Shown here piece after piece: positions 1-5,591 of a stretch of 7,377 nt of DNA. Within the stretch, counting starts at the first letter, position 1. Each line of letters starts with the position of its first letter. The translations under genes and the position numbers were made by a program. The stretch lies in assembly GCA_964569295.1 (NCBI GenBank), contig CAZMVU010000227.1, positions 1 to 7,377 on the forward strand. Reading direction: 5' to 3'. This DNA comes from CAZMVU01 sp964569295. Lineage in GTDB: Bacteria; Hydrogenedentota; Hydrogenedentia; Hydrogenedentales; JAGMZX01. Under the pieces are notes generated by a model that saw only the letters and a program-made list of their open reading frames with translations, was not told where the DNA came from and did no database searches.

Positions 1-54
1 TTCGCCTTCGCCTTCGCCTTCGCCTTCGCCTTCGCCTTCGCCTTCGCCTTCGCC
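1..54. repeat. Hexanucleotide tandem repeat (TTCGCC)x9 coding for Gly-Glu
   Basis: There are nine perfect head-to-tail copies of TTCGCC, and the tract may continue outside the window. On the minus strand it reads GGC GAA, giving a (Gly-Glu)9 tail in the secreted protein. Because the unit is two codons long, gain or loss of copies changes length without shifting frame. Confidence 0.97.
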
Positions 55-426
55 TGACGTGAGGCCGGCGGCGAAGCCGTCTTCCGTCACGACACCTTCC
101 GCCGCCACCTGATAACCGCCCACGTTGAAGAACTGTATCATGCGAAGCAATTCGGTCAGGTTGATATACCAATCCGCTGGGGAATAGTCACTGTCATGCT
201 TATCACAGATATCGCGGCGCCCCGGTCCGGGCGCATAGCCGTCGGGGGTACCCAGGTTGCACGAGTAGCCATCCGAATTAAAGAACTGCACAATCCGCAA
301 GAGTTCGCCGAGGTCGATGCGGAAATCTTCGGTGGTGTCTGCACTGTGATACAGTGGTTGGGCGGCCACTGGTGTTCCGGACATCGCCGCCAGAAACAGG
401 ACGCCGAATGCACAATAACGCCTCAT
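1..426 (-). CDS. Secreted dockerin-like (EF-hand-like) repeat protein with Gly-Glu tail, C-terminus beyond window
   Basis: Translating the minus strand from ATG at 426 gives 142 codons with no stop, so the gene continues past the left edge. Residues 1-22 look like a signal peptide (MRRY, a hydrophobic stretch, then TPVAA before Q23), so the product is probably exported. Two related repeats follow. Repeat 1, about residues 30-74, reads DTTEDFRIDLGE-LLRIVQFFN and then GTPDGYAPGPG. Repeat 2, about 78-121, reads DWYINLTE-LLRMIQFFN and then TEDGF. In repeat 1, D30, T32, D34, R36, I37, D38 and E41 fit the 12-residue EF-hand loop, as in dockerins; repeat 2 keeps D85, I88, N89 and E92 but lacks the first ligands. 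Cys56 and Cys74 flank the GTPDGYAPGPG segment. Residues 125-142 are nine Gly-Glu pairs. A GAGGAG ribosome site lies 10 nt before the ATG. The role is unknown; a Ca-binding surface or cohesin-docking part is inference. Confidence 0.85.
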   Translation of the reverse strand, partial: MRRYCAFGVLFLAAMSGTPVAAQPLYHSADTTEDFRIDLGELLRIVQFFNSDGYSCNLGTPDGYAPGPGRRDICDKHDSDYSPADWYINLTELLRMIQFFNVGGYQVAAEGVVTEDGFAAGLTSGEGEGEGEGEGEGEGEGE

Positions 427-436
427 GTCAACTGTT

Positions 437-442
437 CTCCTC
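437..442 (-). promoter_or_regulatory. Ribosome binding site for the dockerin-like gene
   Basis: The minus strand reads GAGGAG 10 nt upstream of the ATG at 426. It supports this start, which also yields a complete signal peptide. Another frame is open here (156-413) but has no comparable site and no recognisable protein. Confidence 0.6.
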
Positions 443-469
443 GCGTGACGTTTTACCGTTTTACGCCCT

Positions 470-513
470 AAGCCGGTTTGTTCCCTTGGAAGGGGTATAG
501 CCCAAACCGGCTT
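470..513. repeat. 11-bp perfect inverted repeat in the divergent intergenic region, probably an mRNA leader hairpin
   Basis: AAGCCGGTTTG at 470-480 is matched by CAAACCGGCTT at 503-513, separated by 22 nt. The loop holds a smaller nested hairpin: CCCT at 483-486 pairs with AGGG at 491-494. No T-run follows on either strand, so it is a poor intrinsic terminator. If the minus promoter at 572-600 is real, the structure lies in the 5' leader of the dockerin-like gene, 44-87 nt before its ATG. It could be a cis-regulatory RNA structure or an operator site; no known riboswitch class was recognised. Confidence 0.75.
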
Positions 514-571
514 CCGGGTCTTCTGCCGCACCGAGCCGGTACGCTGGCGTTGTCCGCCTCCCTATATATAC

Positions 572-600
572 ATTGTATGCCAATATGCCTTTTTCCGCAA
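572..600 (-). promoter_or_regulatory. Candidate sigma70-type promoter for the dockerin-like gene
   Basis: On the minus strand a -35 of TTGCGG (595-600) is followed by a 17-bp spacer and a -10 of TACAAT (572-577; 5 of 6 consensus bases). The spacer begins with A5 and the element is followed by an AT-rich GTATATATAG stretch. Transcription would start near 565, giving a leader of roughly 138 nt that contains the 470-513 hairpin. Confidence 0.5.
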
Positions 601-619
601 TGGATTTCCGGAATGGTTA

Positions 620-649
620 TTGACTGTGCCCGCGCGGCGCACGTAGGAT
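620..649 (+). promoter_or_regulatory. Candidate sigma70-type promoter for the GT39-TPR/SGNH unit
   Basis: TTGACT at 620-625 (5 of 6 consensus), an 18-bp spacer and TAGGAT at 644-649 (4 of 6) fit a housekeeping promoter reading right. Predicted transcription start is near 656, about 26 nt before the ATG at 682. Its -35 lies only 20 bp from the -35 of the leftward promoter, so the two are back to back. Confidence 0.45.
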
Positions 650-681
650 CAGGGATACTCGCCGAATGAGCGCCCTATTGC

Positions 682-3189
682 ATGCATAACGCCGTCACAT
701 ACCGTGCCGAGGACCGGCGGCCGTGGAGCCGCCGCGACGGACTTGCCCTGCTCGGGCTACTACTGCTCGCGGCGTTGCTGCGGTGCTGGAACCTTGCGGA
801 TGAGTCCGTGTGGTTCGACGAGTACAACAGCATCGCCGAGCTGGATGCGCCCTCGCTCGGCGCCTACTTCGAGCGCAGCCGCCACAACGACGAGACGGTG
901 CCGCTCTACTTCGCCTGCCAGTATTACTGGGCGCAGTATGTGAGCGCCTCGAACGTGGGGCTGCGCATGCTGCCCGTGTTGTTCGGGTTGACCAGCGTGG
1001 CGGTGGTGTTCATGTTGAGCCGGCGCCTGTTTGGCAGTGCGGCGGCCTGCGTGGCCACGCTGCTGTTTGTGCTGTCGCCGGCACAGATATTCTACGCCCA
1101 GGGAATCCGCATGTATGCCCTCACGGTGTTGCTGGGGCTCGCGTGCGCATGGACCTTCGCGGAGATGCTCGCGGGCGGCAAACGCCGCTGGTGGGCGCTC
1201 AACGTGGTGTGCAACGTCCTCCTTTTGCACACGCACCTGTTCGGCTGCTGGCTCGTGTTGACCGAGGGGCTGGTGCTGCTGCTGACCCGATGGCGCCGCT
1301 GGCCGCACCTGATCGCCTGGGGCATGGCCCAGGTCGTGCTGCTGACGCCCCTGGCCTGGCACGTGTTCCACTGGTCCTTCGACCCGGTGACGGGGGTGCT
1401 GCCGCCGCCGATTGTCCTGGTCGAATTCTGGGGGGGGATCGACCTCACCCCCCTCGACTGGCTGGTCTTCGGAATGCCTGCCGAGGCGGCGTCGGCATAC
1501 CTGCCGTTTTGGCTTGTTCCGGCTTTTCAGGGGTATGAGGCCTTACGCACCGCGTTGCGCGCCCTTGTGCTGCTGGCGCTCGCTGGGGCACTCGTGATGT
1601 TTTGGCGCCGCCATTGCGCCGCCGCCGCGCTCGGCAACACGCCACGGCCTCCGGACCGCGGCGCCGAACCGTCGTTATACCCGGCGACGGCGTCATTTCT
1701 TGCCGCGTGGCTGCTGGCGCCTCCGCTGCTGCTCTACATCTTCGCCTATGCATGGAGTCCTGAGGCTTTTCAAGCGCGCTACGTGCTCTATGCGGCGCCC
1801 GCCATGAACCTGCTCGTGGGGCGCGCTTTGACGGGGTTCTCCCGGGCATGGCTGCGGCGCCTTGGGTTGGCGGCGCTCGCGCTGCTTTACGCGGTCAGTG
1901 CGGCACTCGCCGTGCAACTGCCATTGCGCAACAACTACCGGGGCGCCGTGAATCAGTTGGCGGCACACGAGGCGCCCGGCCCGGTGATGTTCTATCCGGC
2001 CATGTTCCTGCCAACTTTCCTGCGCAACTGGCCGGAGGCGCCCCCCGCGATCACGGGAGAACACAATTTTCACGAACTCCTCTTCCGGATGGAGCAGCAG
2101 TTGGGAGCAGCCGGTCGGGTGCATGTGGTGCTCAAAGACGACATAGATTTTGTGAGTCTCAAGACCCCGGAAGCAGGCGCGCCGGCCGCGCTCGAAGCCT
2201 ACGGGCGCCTTCGGGATATCCAATTGTCGAAGCGCGTTCACTGGGGTCCGCAGTCCATCCTGGTATACACAGGCCGCCCCGGCGAAAGCTACATGTCCCT
2301 CACCACGCCCGCGGGTATCGAGCGGCTCCGGGCGCACTTGCGCGCGGGCAAGGGGCAAATTGCACATTGGCTGGCCGCCGGGGCCGCCCTCGAACACCAG
2401 GAAGCGTGGAGAGAGGCCATCGCGGTGTATACCGGTGCGCTGGACCAGTTGGTCGCGGCCCACGCACACGACGACGAACTCGCGGAGACCCGCGGCGTGA
2501 ACACGGCGCAGATGCGCCTTTTCATAAACCGGCTCCTCGGCGCTACCCTCATGCAACTGGCGCCCCTGCTCGATGCCCACGGTACCGCCGAGACCCTGGC
2601 GTCGGTCACGCACAAGGCCCGTGCCGTGGCGCCGGACCAGCCGGAGGTACTGCAACTGACCGCGCGCAATCACCGGGCCCAGGGCAATATTGAGGCCGCG
2701 CGGGATACGTACCTGCAACTCATCGACAAGAACCCGTGGTATGCAGCGGCCTACTGGGAACTCGATACGTTGTACGAGGTGCAGGGCCTTTCGCCGGCGG
2801 AACGGGCCACGCGCTGGCAGGCCATGGCCGAAAAACACCCGATGCGCGGTGCGGCCCACTTTCAACTCGGACGGGCCCTCGAGGCCGGCGGCAAACTGGA
2901 GGAAGCCTGCACCGCCTATGCACGCGCCGCGGAACTCATGCCCATGGACCCCACGCCCTCGATCAACCAGGGGCGTGTGGCGCTGTTGCTCGAACGGCCT
3001 GGCGAGGCTGTGGCCGCCTTGCAACAGAGCCTGGCCATCAATCCAGAACAGCCTTTTGCGCAGGTGGAACTCGTGCGCGCTTTCGCCGCTGCCGGTGATA
3101 TCGAGGCCGCCCGGTCGCAAGCCGCGCGATGCCGGGACCGAGACATCGCGCTCCCGCCGGAACTCGCCGAAGAACTGGAGAGGCCGTGA
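682..3189 (+). CDS. Polytopic GT39/ArnT-type membrane glycosyltransferase fused to C-terminal TPR repeats
   Basis: This 835-residue protein has two parts. Residues 1-413 are a membrane domain with about 10-11 hydrophobic segments (19-36, 94-113, 119-137, 144-162, 170-202, 209-226, 291-308, 339-358, 394-413 and others). It carries hallmarks of the PMT_2/ArnT-like family: ESVWFDE at 41-47 after the first helix (acidic pair D46-E47), YAQGIRMY at 138-145 and HTHLFG at 183-188. Such enzymes move a sugar from a polyprenyl-phosphate carrier outside the cytoplasmic membrane. Many members have Glu where Gly141 stands. A soluble segment of about 150 residues follows, then TPR repeats from about 562; repeats starting at 654, 687, 722, 757 and 791 keep the 34-35 spacing. 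An in-frame stop at 667-669 makes ATG 682 the first possible start, with no clear ribosome site. The stop overlaps the next gene. The family call is firm; the acceptor is unknown. Confidence 0.95.
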   Translation: MHNAVTYRAEDRRPWSRRDGLALLGLLLLAALLRCWNLADESVWFDEYNSIAELDAPSLGAYFERSRHNDETVPLYFACQYYWAQYVSASNVGLRMLPVLFGLTSVAVVFMLSRRLFGSAAACVATLLFVLSPAQIFYAQGIRMYALTVLLGLACAWTFAEMLAGGKRRWWALNVVCNVLLLHTHLFGCWLVLTEGLVLLLTRWRRWPHLIAWGMAQVVLLTPLAWHVFHWSFDPVTGVLPPPIVLVEFWGGIDLTPLDWLVFGMPAEAASAYLPFWLVPAFQGYEALRTALRALVLLALAGALVMFWRRHCAAAALGNTPRPPDRGAEPSLYPATASFLAAWLLAPPLLLYIFAYAWSPEAFQARYVLYAAPAMNLLVGRALTGFSRAWLRRLGLAALALLYAVSAALAVQLPLRNNYRGAVNQLAAHEAPGPVMFYPAMFLPTFLRNWPEAPPAITGEHNFHELLFRMEQQLGAAGRVHVVLKDDIDFVSLKTPEAGAPAALEAYGRLRDIQLSKRVHWGPQSILVYTGRPGESYMSLTTPAGIERLRAHLRAGKGQIAHWLAAGAALEHQEAWREAIAVYTGALDQLVAAHAHDDELAETRGVNTAQMRLFINRLLGATLMQLAPLLDAHGTAETLASVTHKARAVAPDQPEVLQLTARNHRAQGNIEAARDTYLQLIDKNPWYAAAYWELDTLYEVQGLSPAERATRWQAMAEKHPMRGAAHFQLGRALEAGGKLEEACTAYARAAELMPMDPTPSINQGRVALLLERPGEAVAALQQSLAINPEQPFAQVELVRAFAAAGDIEAARSQAARCRDRDIALPPELAEELERP
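1430..1453. repeat. G8 homopolymer facing a C6 tract inside the membrane transferase gene
   Basis: Eight consecutive Gs at 1430-1437 encode part of Trp250-Gly251-Gly252. After 10 nt come six Cs at 1448-1453, which can pair with the Gs as a 6-bp G:C hairpin. A one-base slip in the G tract would truncate the protein in the membrane domain. The frame is intact in this sequence. Confidence 0.9.
3177..3183 (+). promoter_or_regulatory. Ribosome binding site that sets the GTG start of the SGNH gene
   Basis: GGAGAGG lies inside the last codons of the upstream gene. Its GGAG core ends 5 nt before GTG at 3186. The position argues for the GTG start with a GTGA stop/start overlap, and against the longer ATG at 3129. 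Confidence 0.65.
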
Positions 3190-4364
3190 ACGCCGACCCC
3201 AAGCACACACCGACACCACAGGCCGCCTCCCGGTTCGGCTGGAAAAAGACACTGGTCTACTCGCTCGTGCCTGCAATTGTCTTGCTCCTGGCGTTCGAGG
3301 GAGCGGCCCGGCTTATCGAGGTGTGGTGGCCGCCCATGCAGATCGACCTCGGACTCGGGTTCATGCCGGAAAGCCGCGCCTTCGTGCCCGGCCCAACGGA
3401 CCCCGGCGTGCTGGTCACGCATCCGGACAAAGTCGACATTGTCTTTCCGCCGCAACGCTTCAGCCGGGAGAAGCCGCCGAACACGCTGCGCATCGCCGCC
3501 GTGGGCGGGTCGTCGGTGCACTACTTGAAAGACTTCTTCCCCGAGATGGAAGCCCGGCTCGAGGAGCGTCTTGCAGGCCAGTTCGACAACGTCGAGATCA
3601 TCAACGCCGGCGGTCATGCCTACGGCAGCGACCGGGCCGCCCTGGTCGTGGCGGAAGTACTGCATTACGACCCCAGCCTGCTCATGCTCTACACCGGCCA
3701 TAACGAATTCGAGGAACTCGAGCAGCGCACCATGACCGACCTCGATACCCTGCCCCTCCAGCGCCTGCTCGGCCACGCCGCCCTTTACCGGGTGCTGCGC
3801 GACACTTTCGCGCGCGTCCACCTCGCCTGGCTGCGCCAGCGGCATGCGCATGTGACCAACGCGGGGGAAGCAAAACCGTGGCGGCTCGACCTCACCGCGG
3901 AAGAGAAGGCGGCGCGCATGAACACCTACGAGAAGAACCTGCGCCATATCCTGCGCCTGTGCCGGGAAGCGGACGTGCCGGTGGTCATGGGCGCCCTCGC
4001 CACCAACTACTGGAAACCACGCCTCGCCGAGGAAGAGACCGCGCGGAAATACGAGGCCGTGTATGAACACTTCGCCGCAGGCCGCTACGCCGAAGGACTC
4101 GCATTGGGCCGGGAAATCCTGCGGTCGGCGGACCGGCGTCAGGCCTCGGACATCGAGAACAACATCGTGCGGGCTTTGGCGCGCGAGCACAACAACGCCA
4201 GCCTCGTGGACGTCGAGGCGGCCGTGGCTGCGGCGGAACCTCACGGCGTGCCGGGAGAAACGCTCCTGCGCGATGAGTGCCACCTCAACGAAGACGGCAA
4301 CGCTATCCTCATCCGGCTCTTCGAGGATGCCATCGCTGCGCATTTCGCCCGCCCGGCCGAATGA
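3186..4364 (+). CDS. Membrane-anchored SGNH/GDSL-type hydrolase or acyltransferase with inserted helical hairpin
   Basis: The GTG start gives 392 residues. An ATG at 3129 would add 19 residues with no hydrophobic or family signal; GTG has a good ribosome site and the typical GTGA overlap. K20-K21 precede one hydrophobic helix at about 22-37, which should anchor the protein with its body outside the cytoplasmic membrane. SGNH blocks are visible in order: GGSSVH at 107-112 (Ser109 the likely nucleophile), NAGGHAYGSDR at 140-150 (block II Gly), TGHNE at 170-174 (Asn173), and DECH at 363-366 (Asp363 and His366 of the triad). The family includes esterases and carbohydrate O-acetyl hydrolases or transferases. 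Between blocks III and V, about residues 286-330, lies a TPR-like helical hairpin (FAAGRYAEGLALGREIL). Coupling to the transferase gene suggests it trims or acylates that glycan; this is inferred. Confidence 0.92.
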   Translation: MNADPKHTPTPQAASRFGWKKTLVYSLVPAIVLLLAFEGAARLIEVWWPPMQIDLGLGFMPESRAFVPGPTDPGVLVTHPDKVDIVFPPQRFSREKPPNTLRIAAVGGSSVHYLKDFFPEMEARLEERLAGQFDNVEIINAGGHAYGSDRAALVVAEVLHYDPSLLMLYTGHNEFEELEQRTMTDLDTLPLQRLLGHAALYRVLRDTFARVHLAWLRQRHAHVTNAGEAKPWRLDLTAEEKAARMNTYEKNLRHILRLCREADVPVVMGALATNYWKPRLAEEETARKYEAVYEHFAAGRYAEGLALGREILRSADRRQASDIENNIVRALAREHNNASLVDVEAAVAAAEPHGVPGETLLRDECHLNEDGNAILIRLFEDAIAAHFARPAE

Positions 4365-4393
4365 GCGGATCCGCACCCGGCATGCGATGCCGG
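4365..4393. terminator. Hairpins between the convergent units, possible bidirectional terminator
   Basis: The 42-bp gap between the two stop codons holds a perfect 10-bp palindrome, GCGGATCCGC (4365-4374), and next to it a hairpin with a 7-bp stem, CCGGCAT/ATGCCGG (4377-4383 and 4387-4393), with loop GCG. Stem position and symmetry fit transcript ends from both sides. No T-run follows on either strand, so factor-independent termination is doubtful. Confidence 0.45.
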
Positions 4394-4406
4394 CCATCCG
4401 CCGCAC

Positions 4407-5591
4407 TTATCCGTTGTCTTGGACGCCACAGGTATTCAAGAGTTGTTCTATCGTGCGCTCGAGCATGGTTTCCCGATCATAGGCGCGCGCCGCGTTGGCG
4501 GCCTGTGCAGCGCGTTGCTGGGCCTCGCCGGGTGCGGCCAGCAGTTTATCCACGGCGGCGGCCCAGTGTTCGGCGCTGTTCTCGTGGACGAGTACCGCAC
4601 GGTTTTCATCGAGAAACTCGCACACGCCCGCTTCGGCGCTCGCAACCATGGGCAGGCCAGCGGCCGCAGCCTCGAGAACGGCATGGGGAAAACCCTCGTA
4701 GTACGTGGGAAAGGCGAAATAGTCGGCGCCGTGGTACCACGTGCGCACGTCCTCGCGGCGGCCCAACAGGTGAACGCGCTGTGCGAGCCCTTCGGCGTAC
4801 AGCCGCGCTTCGTATTGCGCGCGTTTTTCGCCGTTGCCCAGCCACACGGCGTGCAGATGCGGATGCTTGGCAAAGACGGCGGGCAGGGCGTCAAGCAGAA
4901 CATCATGCGCCTTTTGCACGCCGAGGCGCGCCACGGTGAGCAGCAGGACAGCTTCCGGCGGCAGGCCGAGCTCGCCGCGCACAGTGCGGCGTGCGGCCTC
5001 GCGGCTACGCGGCGCAAAATGGCCGACCTCGACGGCATTAGGGATGACTGCCACACAGTCCCCGGATATGTGCAGGCTGTCCGTTAGAAACCGGGCGGTA
5101 TTCCGCGAGACCGCAACCCAGCGCTGGCCGCGTTTCGTCAGCCGCTTTTCGCGGCGGATGCGTGCCGAGGTGGGGGCGGTCTCGCTTTGGCGCGGGGTCA
5201 ACTGCAACACGTTGAGCGCGGGTACACGCATCCACGCGCATGCCATTCGCGCTGGCATCGAGGCGCGATGACCGGCGAGGACGAACAACACTACATCGGG
5301 TCGCAGCCGCCGCAACAATCGCCGCATGGCCAGCAATGCGATCACCTGCGGCGCAGGACGTGGCCGTCGTTGGAGAATGGTGGCGGCGCGCCCGAACGGG
5401 GCATGGTGACATGTGACGCCGCCCGCGGCAAAGGCGCCGGCGAGGGGCCGGGTTTCGCTGTTGTGGGGGAAGGCGGCATCGACCACCCAACCACGCGCGG
5501 CGATGCCACAGCCCACGCTGACCGCGTAGGCCTCGGCTCCGCCGCGCACGGTCGAGTCGGAGACAATGAGCAGGCGGCGCGCCGTGCTCAT
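4407..5591 (-). CDS. Family 4 glycosyltransferase (GT-B fold), second gene of the minus pair
   Basis: This 394-residue protein fits a complete retaining GT4 enzyme, about the usual family length. The N-terminal domain opens with a beta-strand and glycine loop (LLIVSDSTVRGGAEAYAV, GGAE at 17-20), as in enzymes of this family that bind an acceptor there. The C-terminal donor domain starts after VIPNAVEVGHF (from about residue 182) and has the strand LLLTVARLGVQKAHDVLLDAL. The EX7E signature is E299-GFPHAVL-E307, followed by AAAAGLPMVAS, which in the family holds the nucleotide-sugar donor. There is no signal peptide or membrane span, so it should act in the cytoplasm, perhaps at the membrane face. 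Its ATG overlaps the upstream stop as ATGA, with a strong GGGAGG site 7 nt before. Sugar and acceptor cannot be told. Confidence 0.95.
   Translation of the reverse strand: MSTARRLLIVSDSTVRGGAEAYAVSVGCGIAARGWVVDAAFPHNSETRPLAGAFAAGGVTCHHAPFGRAATILQRRPRPAPQVIALLAMRRLLRRLRPDVVLFVLAGHRASMPARMACAWMRVPALNVLQLTPRQSETAPTSARIRREKRLTKRGQRWVAVSRNTARFLTDSLHISGDCVAVIPNAVEVGHFAPRSREAARRTVRGELGLPPEAVLLLTVARLGVQKAHDVLLDALPAVFAKHPHLHAVWLGNGEKRAQYEARLYAEGLAQRVHLLGRREDVRTWYHGADYFAFPTYYEGFPHAVLEAAAAGLPMVASAEAGVCEFLDENRAVLVHENSAEHWAAAVDKLLAAPGEAQQRAAQAANAARAYDRETMLERTIEQLLNTCGVQDNG

Noticed and set aside
1..54. CRISPR array or minisatellite outside a gene
   Set aside because: The unit is 6 bp with no spacers and is in frame with a signal-peptide protein, so it is a coding microsatellite.
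156..413. 85-codon minus frame inside the dockerin-like gene
   Set aside because: The frame starting at 426 gives a signal peptide and two matching repeats; this one gives neither.
478..669. 63-codon plus-strand frame between the divergent genes
   Set aside because: It runs through the inverted repeat and both candidate promoters, has no ribosome site and no recognisable product.
3129..3185. Longer ATG start for the SGNH protein
   Set aside because: It would overlap the upstream gene by 61 nt, lacks a ribosome site and adds 19 residues before the natural anchor sequence. GTG 3186 with GGAG and a GTGA overlap fits better.
1693..3276. 527-codon open frame on the minus strand opposite the membrane transferase
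   Set aside because: It is the antisense shadow of a GC-rich gene. The sense frame has clear membrane and TPR domains; the antisense protein is Arg/Gly/His-rich with no recognisable domain.
2690..3703. 337-codon plus-strand frame across the transferase/SGNH junction
   Set aside because: It is out of frame with both well-supported genes and gives a low-complexity Arg/Pro-rich product.
2916..4406. 496-codon minus-strand frame across the SGNH gene
   Set aside because: It spans two sense genes that carry full family motifs and has none itself. Codon phase explains the lack of stops.
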